Shown: positions 42,118 to 49,934 of the stretch, one piece after another | Layout of the letters: each line of letters opens with the position of its first letter | Position numbering within the stretch: the first letter of the stretch is position 1 | From: Streptomyces sp. SJL17-4 | GTDB taxonomy: Bacteria > Actinomycetota > Actinomycetes > Streptomycetales > Streptomycetaceae | Reading direction: 5' to 3' | DNA: 64,000 nucleotides | Assembly (NCBI RefSeq): GCF_036826855.1 | Contig: NZ_CP104578.1 | Coordinates: 4,933,501-4,997,500 of the forward strand | Notes under the pieces: model-generated | The model's input: the letters and a program-made list of their open reading frames with translations, nothing else | What the model was told of the DNA's origin: nothing | Database searches by the model: none | Program-made: the position numbers and the translations under genes

Positions 42118-42458
42118 CGCTCCACAACGAACTCCGTCTCCTGCCGTGGTCGAGCCCCGACGGCAAGCCCTGCTATCTGAGCACCGACGACGAAGACAGC
42201 CACCTGTCGCGCCTAGCCGATAGCACCGAAGCGATCCAACTCTGTGACGCGGCTGAACTCGTGGCGCATGCTCTGGAAGTCATCGGCAACGAGGGGACGG
42301 AGTCTGACGAGTTGCGTAGCCTGTCGGCCGACCTGGTCGAGGCCCTGCGGGACACACTCCGCGTAGCGACGAGCCGTGGCTATCGCCTGCAAGCACCCGG
42401 CTTCGCCGATCGCACAGGCAAGGATGCCCCGCGGCAGTCGGCTGCAGCGTTCGGCTAG
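42114..42458 (+). CDS. Small AICE protein, unknown
   Basis: 114 residues, last gene of the operon; its ATG overlaps the GntR stop. The N-terminal half (LRLLPWSSPDGKPCYLSTDDEDSHLSRLADSTE) resembles short streptomycete plasmid proteins; the C-terminal half is a helix pair. There is no enzymatic motif. It is followed by a 14-bp terminator. Confidence 0.65.
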   Translation: MTLHNELRLLPWSSPDGKPCYLSTDDEDSHLSRLADSTEAIQLCDAAELVAHALEVIGNEGTESDELRSLSADLVEALRDTLRVATSRGYRLQAPGFADRTGKDAPRQSAAAFG

Positions 42459-42475
42459 CGGCAACGAGCACCATG

Positions 42476-42515
42476 CTGCAGAGAGCCCCTGCCTGACGGC
42501 CGGGGCTCTCTGCAG
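42476..42515. terminator. Bidirectional terminator
   Basis: A 14-bp perfect stem (CTGCAGAGAGCCCC and its complement) with a 12-base loop, between the coupled operon and the convergent HEPN/DUF262 cassette. Confidence 0.8.
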
Positions 42516-42570
42516 TTGCCGCACCGCGCGTACGGCTCCGGAAGCGCAGTGTGTTACCACCTTCGCCTGG

Positions 42571-43218
42571 TCACGGACTGGCGCTTCTCTTTCTATAGAG
42601 CTGATTGCTGACGGCATCGACTACCAGATTACGGATGGTCTCGATTATCGAGATCACCTCATAGTGCAGCTCCTCGTAACCTACGTGGTCAAGTGCAAGG
42701 AACTCCCCATGTGCAATTTTATTGCGGGAGGTGAGGAGAGAGTGGTCGATTAGCATCGTCTTTGTTTCGAACGGCGCCGGGCTTAGACCGAGTGACGTCA
42801 TGAGGTCAAAGAGGACGTCGCTATTTAGGTTCGACTGTGTGTCGATTCCATCCCTTGAAGGGATGAAGGGGCGATCGTCTCTGGTGTCGCGCAGCATGGT
42901 GATGCGCCTGACGGACCGCCGGGAGGCTGTGAGGTTTTGCTCCTTAGCGATGGCCGCCTCTATTGCGAGTGCGACGAAGCAGTCTTGAAGCTCAGAGTTC
43001 TTTAGTTTGCGGCGCGCGACATATTGTAGATAGTTCGAGAGTGATTTCTTTGCGTAGCCTTCCCAGTGTGCGTATAGGAGGGCGACGCCTGCACGGCATA
43101 GACCAGTTCGGCTGGGTCCGCGCGCGGCGCGAATTTGGCTGAGGATGCTATGCATCTCGATGCGGCGCCACGCCAGATCCTCATCCAATGCGTCTTCGAG
43201 CTCTCCAGGTGTGCGCAT
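42571..43218 (-). CDS. HEPN-family nuclease (MAE_28990-type), partner of DUF262
   Basis: 215 residues, mostly helical. The HEPN catalytic motif R-x4-H is explicit as RNKIAH (Arg165-His170) inside SRNKIAHGEF, and an upstream helix carries LLYAHWEGYAKKSL, typical of the MAE_28990/MAE_18760-like HEPN group. HEPN proteins are mostly ribonucleases in toxin-antitoxin and phage-defence systems. ATG 43218 is two bases after the DUF262 stop, so the two genes are translationally coupled. The AT-rich base composition contrasts with the rest of the element, indicating separate acquisition. Confidence 0.8.
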   Translation of the reverse strand: MRTPGELEDALDEDLAWRRIEMHSILSQIRAARGPSRTGLCRAGVALLYAHWEGYAKKSLSNYLQYVARRKLKNSELQDCFVALAIEAAIAKEQNLTASRRSVRRITMLRDTRDDRPFIPSRDGIDTQSNLNSDVLFDLMTSLGLSPAPFETKTMLIDHSLLTSRNKIAHGEFLALDHVGYEELHYEVISIIETIRNLVVDAVSNQLYRKRSASP

Positions 43219-43220
43219 TC

Positions 43221-44372
43221 CTATCCCTGAAAGATTCTTTCGCCCACCTCTACCATGTATGGGATACGCCTGTTTGTGCGCTTCCCCCCGCCGCTTCGTT
43301 GGGTGAATACTGAATCCTGCCAGACGCGCTTAACTCGGTCGCGAACCATTTGCAGCCGGTCATGCTCCTCGGGTACGTCCCGCCAGAACTCGTAATTCCG
43401 GGCGATCCCGCTGGTGACGGCCTCAAAGGCTGAAACGCTAAAGGCTCCGGCGAACCGATCGCCGTCTCCGTAGTAGCGGCGAAATGACTTCTCTCCTAGT
43501 GCTTCCTTTAGGAGCGAAAAGACGAAGCGAAAACGTTCTGCCTCCTTTTCTCTATCAAAGGTGGGGTCCGCGACGAACTCTCTCATCTGATCAGTGAGGA
43601 ACTCTCCGAAGTCTCCCATCTCGCGAAGCTCGGACATTGTTGCGCGGGCGCAGGCGAGGTATCGTAGAATGTTCTCGGTTCCGTACGATTCCCTTTCCTT
43701 TCTTTCCGTAATGTCGACAACGCTCGTGTAGTAGCCTTGTGCCGCGAGGTCGTCAAGCCACCTTGAAAAGCTTGGGTCAAGCATTACGGCAAGACAGTTT
43801 CGAGCTTCTTGCTCTGACAGGCGAGTGCCGCTGTTAAGCCTCTGGAAGAGGTCGAATTTTGCCTGATCGTCGCTCTCTTTCTGCACGATTTGGAAATCGA
43901 GGCGTGCGCGCTTAAAGACTCGACGTTGCGCTTCCGAGAGTTCTACGATATCCGATGGGTCGATTTCTGAGTCCGGTGAAATGGCCTCGGTGTCCCAGGT
44001 GACCCCGGAGAGTGATGTCAGATACTCGCCACTAGTGAGCGGGAGTGGAAGGTCGATCTCGCCTTTGTCGTCCTTTAGGACTCCCATGAAGCGAAAGATC
44101 GTCGAGAGTCGCTGGACTCCATCGACCACATCCCATACGCCGTCTGATCGCTGCGCTACGAAGATGGGGGGGATGGGGATGCCCAAGAATACGCTCTCCA
44201 CCAAGCGAGACTGCTGCTCAAGAGTCCAACGGAAAATCCGCTGAAACTCTGGGTGGGTTTCAAGGTCCCCATCCAGATACATGGCCGCGACTTCGTTGAT
44301 CGACATGCTGTATCGATCTGTGTGAATCTCTCGCGAGCGGTCGTCGATCTCGTCTTGCAGGCTTTGCTTCAC
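43221..44372 (-). CDS. DUF262 domain protein (GmrSD/ParB-like NTPase fold)
   Basis: 383 residues. The N-terminal DUF262 domain has H-P-x-F-Q-R (40-45), PIPPIFV (67-73) and the motif DGVQR (84-88), equivalent to D-G-Q-Q-R in GmrS-type nucleotide-binding proteins. The C-terminal half is helical without the HNH motif of full GmrSD, so cleavage is presumably supplied by the adjacent HEPN protein. GTG 44372 follows CGGAG. Known relatives act in defence against modified phage DNA. About half G+C by eye (one 60-base line near 43.5 kb is 27/60), unlike its neighbours. Confidence 0.85.
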   Translation of the reverse strand: MKQSLQDEIDDRSREIHTDRYSMSINEVAAMYLDGDLETHPEFQRIFRWTLEQQSRLVESVFLGIPIPPIFVAQRSDGVWDVVDGVQRLSTIFRFMGVLKDDKGEIDLPLPLTSGEYLTSLSGVTWDTEAISPDSEIDPSDIVELSEAQRRVFKRARLDFQIVQKESDDQAKFDLFQRLNSGTRLSEQEARNCLAVMLDPSFSRWLDDLAAQGYYTSVVDITERKERESYGTENILRYLACARATMSELREMGDFGEFLTDQMREFVADPTFDREKEAERFRFVFSLLKEALGEKSFRRYYGDGDRFAGAFSVSAFEAVTSGIARNYEFWRDVPEEHDRLQMVRDRVKRVWQDSVFTQRSGGGKRTNRRIPYMVEVGERIFQG

Positions 44373-44474
44373 CAGTACACTCCGAGGCTCTTCCGGTAAG
44401 TGCGGCGAGTGTATCGACGACTGCGGTGCCGGGAGTGGTTCCGAGGTCGGTGGAGCGGCTTTGGGCTGGAGCTG

Positions 44475-44585
44475 CTTTGGGGCGAGTGATCATGGCCCCG
44501 TAAGCTTCCGGCGCGTCGGGCAGTCTGTGGACCTGCCCGGTAAAGCACGACGTTGGGGCCATGATCTTAGAGGCTCGCCCCAAAG
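44475..44585. repeat. 111-bp inverted-repeat element upstream of the DUF262 gene
   Basis: Left arm 44475-44499 (CTTTGGGGCGAG..GATCATGGCCCC) is mirrored by the right arm 44555-44585, which has a 6-base insertion. Between the arms a second hairpin, CGGGCAG-TCTGTGGAC-CTGCCCG, is nested. There is no open frame of its own. It lies about 100 bases upstream of the DUF262 start and might be a miniature mobile element, a promoter structure or a recombination site that brought the cassette. Confidence 0.7.
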
Positions 44586-44784
44586 TGGCTGCCTAAAGCC
44601 GTGGAGCCGACCGGCCCCAGCCACAGAGGGGTTCACCACCCATCAATCCGAGCTGTCAGGCGTGCGGCCGGCGGTCGGGCTGGAGCGGGGCGGAGACAGG
44701 AGCGCAGGCCCGGGCGACGGGCCGCGCGCGCCGCGCCGTGCGCGGCGGGTGCCTTGATGAGGTAGGGAAACTCTTACCGCGTCG

Positions 44785-45261
44785 CTACGCGCTGGGGGCC
44801 GTGAAAGTCTCGGCGTTCGTGGCGATGCTCCGGGACAAGGCCTCCAAGGAGCACTCGATCCGGGCGTCCGCTTCGGGGACAAAGTCTGCGACCTCGCGGG
44901 CCGTTGCCAGGTAGTCGGAGGGCATGAAGCTCCAGCCCTCTATCCGGCTCCACCCCGCTTGTACCTCGGCGTTATGGCCGTCTGCGGATGAGACGCGGAG
45001 CCAGGCTGTGCACTGGTCGGAGAAGTCGTAGGGCAGGTAGGCCGTGCCCCCTGTGCCCTTCAGCTCGTCGACCTGGCTCCTCCACTGCTCCAAGAGACGT
45101 GCGAGGTCCGTCTTGAGGTCTGTTGACGCTGTGGGGGAGTCGTCGATGGCGAGGTAGTACGAATCGCTGGTGTGGCGGTAGGGCCCAAGGCGCAAGCGGA
45201 GGTTGTCGTGGGAGCTCCCGTCTGACAGGAGCTCGAAGTTGAGCGCTACAGGGGTCGTCAT
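44785..45261 (-). CDS. Unknown protein coupled to the Nudix gene
   Basis: 158 residues, alpha/beta, with a central DLKTDLARLLEQWRSQVDEL helix and a C-terminal acidic helix. It does not match a family I recognise. Its ATG overlaps the stop of the Nudix gene (ATGA), so the two form one transcription unit. A role with the Nudix protein in regulation of transfer is possible. Confidence 0.65.
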   Translation of the reverse strand: MTTPVALNFELLSDGSSHDNLRLRLGPYRHTSDSYYLAIDDSPTASTDLKTDLARLLEQWRSQVDELKGTGGTAYLPYDFSDQCTAWLRVSSADGHNAEVQAGWSRIEGWSFMPSDYLATAREVADFVPEADARIECSLEALSRSIATNAETFTAPSA

Positions 45262-45716
45262 GCTGACCTTCCCAGGAGCTGCCGGCCGTCGTGGCTGCGG
45301 ACGTGGGGGCCTTCGTCATCCAGGGCGTCCAGGAGGCGGATCGCGTACACCTCCGTCATGCGGTCGGTGATCTCTGCCGGGGTGAGCCACTCGACCGCGG
45401 TTGATTCGGCGGAGGTTTGCTCCTCGCCGCCTGTGGGCTTGCAGCGGAAGACCAACGCCACGATGCCTCGGGTGGTGTTCTTGTAGACGCCGGTCAGTTC
45501 TTCGACCTCTACTCGGATGCCTGTCTCTTCCCAGACCTCGCGGGCCACGCCCTCTTCGGGGGCCTCCGTGAGTTCGAGGACGCCGCCCGGGAGTTCCCAG
45601 GTGCCGTTGTCTGCTCGGCGGATCGCCAGGAGGCGGCCGTCTTCGCGTACGACTGCGCCCGCGACGGACACGGAGTGCAGTGGCGTTGACGTCGTCTCTC
45701 GGGCGCTGTTACTCAT
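45258..45716 (-). CDS. Nudix hydrolase, Pif-like (transfer-immunity type)
   Basis: 152 residues. The Nudix box is complete: G-x5-E-x7-R-E-V-W-E-E-T-G-I inside GVLELTEAPEEGVAREVWEE. In pSAM2 a Nudix protein, Pif, prevents transfer between cells that already carry the element; position next to and divergent from korSA is the same here. ATG 45716 or 45728 could start it; both overlap a KorSA-type operator. Confidence 0.85.
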   Translation of the reverse strand: MSNSARETTSTPLHSVSVAGAVVREDGRLLAIRRADNGTWELPGGVLELTEAPEEGVAREVWEETGIRVEVEELTGVYKNTTRGIVALVFRCKPTGGEEQTSAESTAVEWLTPAEITDRMTEVYAIRLLDALDDEGPHVRSHDGRQLLGRSA

Positions 45717-45728
45717 GTACAGGAGCAT
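45711..45728. promoter_or_regulatory. KorSA-type operator between the Nudix and GntR genes
   Basis: ACTCAT-GTAC-AGGAG matches the repeats at 46578-46595 and 46613-46632. It overlaps the probable Nudix start and lies seven bases before the KorSA-like start, so binding would control both divergent genes. Confidence 0.6.
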
Positions 45729-45734
45729 AGGAGA

Positions 45735-46526
45735 GTGGGAAAGACTGTGGGAACTCCAGTAGGAGGTGGTCGGTCCGTACCTCGGTACGTCCAGATCGCC
45801 GAGGAGATTGTTCAGCAGATCCAGGCTGGGGTTCTCAAGCCTGGCGACCTGGTGCCGAGTGAGTCCGAGCTCGTCGAGCGGTACGGCGTTGCCGGCGGGA
45901 CCATCCGTAAGGCGATGGTCGAGGTTCGTGCGAGCGGGCTTGTGGAGACGAGGCACGGCAAGGGGTCGATCGTGAAGGACCGGCCGCCCGTGCGGCTGCG
46001 GTCGTCGGATCGGTTTCGGGCGTCGCATCGGCGTGGGGGGAAGGCCGCATACCTTGCGGAGTCCGCTCAGTCTGGTGCCACCGCCAAGGTGAGCGTCCTC
46101 TACATCGGGCCGATGGAGGCGCCGGAGGACATCGCCGAGCGGCTGGGCGTCGACGCCGGTACGCAGGTGCTCGCGCGGCGGCGTCTGTACTTCCGTAACG
46201 GCGTGCCCGTTGAGACCGCCTCCTCCTACCTTCCGTGGGACGTCGTCAAGGACATCCCGCAGCTCTTCTCCGAGAACCCCGGGCCCGGTGGGATCTACGC
46301 CCGGCTGGAGGATGATGGGCACGTCTTCGTCGAGTTCGTGGAGACGTTGCAGGCTCGGCCGGCCGCCAAGGCTGAGGCGTCCGAACTTGCCCTGAGCCCC
46401 GGGGCCCCCGTCGTTCACCTGCTGCGGAACGCCGTCACCAAGACCGGTCGCGTGGTCGAGGTGTGTGACACCCTCATGGCCGCTGACCAGTTCGTCTTCG
46501 AGTATCGGATCCCTGCCGCCGACTGA
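45735..46526 (+). CDS. GntR-family regulator, KorSA-like
   Basis: 263 residues. The winged helix (YVQIAEEIVQQIQAGVLKPGDLVPSESELVERYGVAGGTIRKAM) and UTRA sensor domain are intact. In pSAM2, KorSA represses its own gene and pra and so keeps the element integrated. The location between the Nudix gene and the transfer module and the matching operators upstream and downstream support this role. GTG 45735 has AGGAG nine bases upstream. Confidence 0.85.
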   Translation: MGKTVGTPVGGGRSVPRYVQIAEEIVQQIQAGVLKPGDLVPSESELVERYGVAGGTIRKAMVEVRASGLVETRHGKGSIVKDRPPVRLRSSDRFRASHRRGGKAAYLAESAQSGATAKVSVLYIGPMEAPEDIAERLGVDAGTQVLARRRLYFRNGVPVETASSYLPWDVVKDIPQLFSENPGPGGIYARLEDDGHVFVEFVETLQARPAAKAEASELALSPGAPVVHLLRNAVTKTGRVVEVCDTLMAADQFVFEYRIPAAD

Positions 46527-46577
46527 CGCGCGGTCAACTCTCCTCAACCCGCTTGGACTTCTTCGTCCGGGCGGGTT

Positions 46578-46632
46578 GACTCATGTATAGGAGTCGGGCA
46601 CTCTTCTTCACGTCACTCATATACATGAGTGA
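46578..46632. promoter_or_regulatory. Two KorSA-type operators
   Basis: GACTCAT-GTAT-AGGAGTC (46578-46595, one mismatch) and TCACTCAT-ATAC-ATGAGTGA (46613-46632, perfect, 8-bp arms) lie upstream of the SCO3933-type gene, with centres 36 bp apart. They share the ACTCAT half-site with 45711-45728 and probably silence the transfer/replication operon. Confidence 0.75.
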
Positions 46633-46664
46633 CGGAGTCCAGCACTTCTAGAGGAGTGATCTCT

Positions 46665-47021
46665 GTGCGTCAGATCCCCGTCGACACCTCCGCGGCCTCC
46701 GTGATGGTCGCCCAGTCCCCGCAGCCCAAGGTGAAGGACCGGCGTACCGGCGAGCGCGCCATGGACGCCGAGACCGGCGCCGCGCTGTCGACCGTGGACG
46801 TGATGTTCGCGGCGAACGGTGAGGTCGAGATCCTGACCGTGACCGTCCCGGAGACCGGTGTCTCCGCCGACCTCGTCATGGGCACCCCGGTCGCGGTCAC
46901 CGGCCTGATCGCCCGGCCTTGGGAGAACGAGTTCAACGGCCAGCGCCGACACGGCATCGCCTTCCGCGCCGTCGCGGTCACCTCGCTCGTTGGCAGCGCT
47001 GCGACCTCGAAGGCCGCCTGA
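46665..47021 (+). CDS. SCO3933-family regulatory protein
   Basis: 118 residues, beta-rich (VMFAANGEVEILTVTVPE, PVAVTGLIARPWEN, RHGIAFRAVAVTSL), fitting an OB-fold. It corresponds to the small protein placed between KorSA and Tra in AICEs and annotated as SCO3933 family regulatory; a Pra-like activator role or single-strand binding is possible. GTG 46665 follows GAGGAG at eight bases. Confidence 0.75.
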   Translation: MRQIPVDTSAASVMVAQSPQPKVKDRRTGERAMDAETGAALSTVDVMFAANGEVEILTVTVPETGVSADLVMGTPVAVTGLIARPWENEFNGQRRHGIAFRAVAVTSLVGSAATSKAA

Positions 47022-47023
47022 TC

Positions 47024-48388
47024 ATGCGGTGGTTGATCGTCTCCGCTGTGCTGGTCGTCGCCTTCGCAGGTCTCCTGCGGTGGCGGCGGCCCGCCTGGTA
47101 CTGGCTGACCTTCGGGGTCGTACTCGCCACCCTTAGGGTCCTGGGCCGGTACTCCTCGGTCATGGACGCCTGCGGGCTCACCGTTCCTCCGCCCCGCTGG
47201 CGTCTCGCCATCGCCCGCATGGCCAACCGGCCCGTGCCGGAGCCCCGGGCCCCGCGCATCCTGCGGCTTCGGCCCACCCGGACCGGCCTCGTCTTACGGC
47301 TGGGGCTCCGCCCCGGACAGGACGCCTTCGACGTTGCTGCCTCGTGCGACCGGCTGCGGCACTCGTTCGGCATGCACGGCGTGGCCTCCCAGGAGCTCCG
47401 CTCCGGCGTCGTCGAACTGCGGATGACCGGTTACGACGTGCTCAAGCGGGTGCAGATGCCCGCCGGCGTCGAGCGCTCGACCATGCGCTTACCGGTCGCT
47501 CTGCGCGAGGACGGTGCCGTTCATTACCGCGACTACCGCACCACCCCGCACGCCCTCACGATCGGAGCTACCAAGTCCGGGAAGTCCGTCTACCAGCGGA
47601 ATCTTGTCGCTGAACTCGCTGCCCAGGAAGTGGCCTTGGTGGGGATCGACTGCAAGCAAGGAGTCGAGCTGTTCCCTCTGGCCCGTCGTTTCTCCGCTCT
47701 CGCCGACAACCCCGACACCGCCGCCGACCTCCTCGACGCGCTCATCGCGCACATGGAGGGTGTCTACCAACTCATCCGCGCCGAACAGCGCATCACCGCC
47801 GACACCCCGGACGCCGACATCGCCGCCGACATCTGGGACCTGCCCGACCACCTCCGTCCCGTTCCCGTCGTCCTCCTCGTCGACGAGGTCGCCGAACTCG
47901 CCCTCTTCGCCAGGAAGGAGGAAGAGAAGCGGCGAGACCGGATCATCACCTCACTCGCTCGACTCGCCCAGCTCGGCCGGGCCGCCGGCATCTATCTGGA
48001 GATCTGCGGGCAGCGCTTCGGCTCCGAACTCGGCAAGGGCATCACCATGCTCCGCGCTCAGCTCAGTGTCCGTACCGCCCACCGCGTCAACGACGAGACC
48101 AGCGCCAACATGGCCTTCGGCGACATCGCGCCGGACGCCGTCCTCGCCACCGTCCAGATCCCTGTCGACTCGCCCGGCCTCGCGATCACCGGCGACGCCT
48201 CCGGCGGCTGGGCCCGCATCCGTACGCCGCACACCTCGCTCCGTACGGCCGTCAACGCCTGCAACAAGTACGCGCACCTCGTCCCGGACCTGCCCGGCCT
48301 TGCCGCCTTCCGGCCCGCCGTCGCGCCGCTCGTACACCCGGTCAAGGTTCCGGCCCCGGCGTCTGCCGAGTCGTCGGCTACCGCCTGA
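47024..48388 (+). CDS. FtsK/SpoIIIE-type conjugal transfer protein (TraSA/TraB-like)
   Basis: 454 residues. Two membrane segments near the N terminus, then the motor domain with Walker A GATKSGKS (about 181-188), Walker B VVLLVDEVAEL and a C-terminal part following QRFGSELGKGITMLRAQL. One such protein suffices for double-stranded DNA transfer between Streptomyces hyphae. It starts two bases after the SCO3933-type gene. Confidence 0.92.
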   Translation: MRWLIVSAVLVVAFAGLLRWRRPAWYWLTFGVVLATLRVLGRYSSVMDACGLTVPPPRWRLAIARMANRPVPEPRAPRILRLRPTRTGLVLRLGLRPGQDAFDVAASCDRLRHSFGMHGVASQELRSGVVELRMTGYDVLKRVQMPAGVERSTMRLPVALREDGAVHYRDYRTTPHALTIGATKSGKSVYQRNLVAELAAQEVALVGIDCKQGVELFPLARRFSALADNPDTAADLLDALIAHMEGVYQLIRAEQRITADTPDADIAADIWDLPDHLRPVPVVLLVDEVAELALFARKEEEKRRDRIITSLARLAQLGRAAGIYLEICGQRFGSELGKGITMLRAQLSVRTAHRVNDETSANMAFGDIAPDAVLATVQIPVDSPGLAITGDASGGWARIRTPHTSLRTAVNACNKYAHLVPDLPGLAAFRPAVAPLVHPVKVPAPASAESSATA

Positions 48389-48477
48389 CCTTCCCCGTCC
48401 CACCCGGTCGGCGCGACCGCATCGCGCCACGTCCCTACCCCGCCATGCCCCGAACGCCTGCAAAAGGAGGTGCCGAC

Positions 48478-49128
48478 ATGACCAGCAAGCTTCGCGTCGA
48501 CGCCGTGCTGGTCCAAGCCCTGATCGCCGGTGCGCTGTCCTTCGCCCACCTGCACGACCTGGCCGCCGCTGCCGGACAGACCGGATGGAAAGCGTGGGCC
48601 TATCCCGTCTCTGTCGACCTGCTCCTCGTCGCCGCCTGGCGCCGGCTCCGTTCAGACGGCTCGTCCCGGCTCGCCTGGTGCTGGTTCCTGGTCTCCCTGT
48701 TCGCCTCGCTCGGTGCGAACGTCGCCACCGCCGGGTTCCTCGACCTCGCCCATCCACCCGGCTGGCTGCGCTTCGGCATCGCCGGGTGGCCCGCGGTCGC
48801 CTTCCTCGGTGGCACGCTCCTCGCCCACTCCCCAGCCCCGACGGACTCGGAGACCCGCGTGGTGGTCGAGCCGGAGCCGATCGGAGACACGTCGACTGAC
48901 ACGGAGTACGCCCCCGAGCCTGATGCCGTCGCCGAGCTGGAGCCGACCGCGCCCGCGCTGGCAGCCGCGCTCACCGTGCCCGTCCCTGCCGCCCTGGTCG
49001 AGCACGCCCGCAAGGTCGCCGACGATCACCGCGCCCGTACGGGCCACCCCATCGACACCGACACCCTGCGTGCCCGCCTCGGCGTCCCCGCACCCATGGC
49101 GGACGCCATCGCCGCCCAACTCGCCTGA
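48478..49128 (+). CDS. DUF2637 membrane protein (Spd-like)
   Basis: 216 residues. Four membrane helices in the first 125 residues (SKLRVDAVLVQALIAGALSF to WPAVAFLGGTLLAHS) match DUF2637, followed by an acidic linker and a C-terminal helical tail (RTGHPIDTDTLRARLG). These proteins act in intramycelial plasmid spread. A perfect AAAGGAGG lies seven bases before ATG 48478. Confidence 0.85.
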   Translation: MTSKLRVDAVLVQALIAGALSFAHLHDLAAAAGQTGWKAWAYPVSVDLLLVAAWRRLRSDGSSRLAWCWFLVSLFASLGANVATAGFLDLAHPPGWLRFGIAGWPAVAFLGGTLLAHSPAPTDSETRVVVEPEPIGDTSTDTEYAPEPDAVAELEPTAPALAAALTVPVPAALVEHARKVADDHRARTGHPIDTDTLRARLGVPAPMADAIAAQLA

Positions 49129-49145
49129 TCAGAACGGAGAACGCC

Positions 49146-49340
49146 ATGTCCCCTCGCGACCACTTCCACTCCGTGATGCGCATTGGCCCCGTCCAGATCG
49201 GTAGCCACCGCGACCGCCACGGACGCACCAAGTACGCCGCCGTCTGCACCTCCGACCGCTGCGGCTGGTCCTCGGACTACTCCAGCTCCTCCGCCGCCCA
49301 GCTCGCGGCCCGCACGCACCGCTGCCGCATCTCCCACTGA
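49146..49340 (+). CDS. SpdA-like mobile element transfer protein
   Basis: 64 residues with VMRIGPVQIGSHRDRHGRTK and later CTSDRCGWSSDYSS and RTHRC, a small zinc-binding protein typical of streptomycete spread (spd) loci. GGAG precedes the ATG; it lies 17 bases after the DUF2637 gene. Confidence 0.85.
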   Translation: MSPRDHFHSVMRIGPVQIGSHRDRHGRTKYAAVCTSDRCGWSSDYSSSSAAQLAARTHRCRISH

Positions 49341-49353
49341 ACGGAAACCCCTC

Positions 49354-49512
49354 GTGGACGTCCCGCTCTGGCTCGCCCTGATCGTCGTCGGCGCCCTCGG
49401 CATCAAGCTCATCCGCCCGCCCTGGTGGCTCGTCGCCGTGCTGCTCCTCGGCGGCTTCCTCCTCGCCGACAGCCTGCTGGCCCCCGTCATCGACACCGCG
49501 ATCTCCAAGTGA
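49354..49512 (+). CDS. Small membrane protein (SpdB-like)
   Basis: 52 residues containing two hydrophobic helices (LWLALIVVGALGIKLI and WWLVAVLLLGGFLLADSLL). Its place between SpdA- and SpdD-like genes indicates a spread function. GTG 49354 follows CGGAAA. Confidence 0.7.
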   Translation: MDVPLWLALIVVGALGIKLIRPPWWLVAVLLLGGFLLADSLLAPVIDTAISK

Positions 49513-49538
49513 CCTGACCCGGAAGGGAGAACCGCCTC

Positions 49539-49844
49539 ATGTTCCGACCCAAGATCCCGACCATGCCGACGCCGACCGGCCTCGTCACCCCGCCCGCCGT
49601 CGTTCAGCCGACCGTCGTTCAGACCGTGCAGCAGCCCCTGGCCCCGGTCACCCCGGCCCGGCCCACCATCCAGATCACCCCCGGCACCGCGCTCGCCGTC
49701 ATCGGCGCCGGCACCGCCGTCGTCCTGGTCGTCGGAACGGTCCTGGTCTCGATGCTCCTCGCGACCGCCGTCACTGCCGCATCGGTCGCCGTCTGCGCCC
49801 TCGTCATCCGCTCGCTGATGGCGTCCTCGGCCAAGCGACGCTGA
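49539..49844 (+). CDS. SpdD-like membrane protein
   Basis: 101 residues: a Pro/Val/Thr-rich leader followed by two joined hydrophobic helices (TALAVIGAGTAVVLVVGTVLVSMLLAT onward) and a basic tail. It matches SpdD-type proteins of AICEs. GGAAGGGAGA precedes the start. A hairpin follows. Confidence 0.8.
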   Translation: MFRPKIPTMPTPTGLVTPPAVVQPTVVQTVQQPLAPVTPARPTIQITPGTALAVIGAGTAVVLVVGTVLVSMLLATAVTAASVAVCALVIRSLMASSAKRR

Positions 49845-49850
49845 CCGGCC

Positions 49851-49890
49851 CCCGGGCGGCCTCGATACCGCCAAGCATCCGCCGCCCGGG
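49851..49890. terminator. Hairpin between spread and replication genes
   Basis: CCCGGGCGGC and GCCGCCCGGG form a 10-bp perfect stem with a 20-base loop. It separates the spread operon from rep. It could attenuate read-through or be part of a replication-origin structure, since HUH initiators often act near their own gene. Confidence 0.6.
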
Positions 49891-49934
49891 AGCCGTACCC
49901 CTCGCCGATCTCTCAACCGGAAGGAACACCCATC

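Noticed and set aside
45729..46547. Extension of the Nudix gene upstream as a 429-residue protein
   Set aside because: The extra frame is antisense to the KorSA-like gene and crosses its operators.
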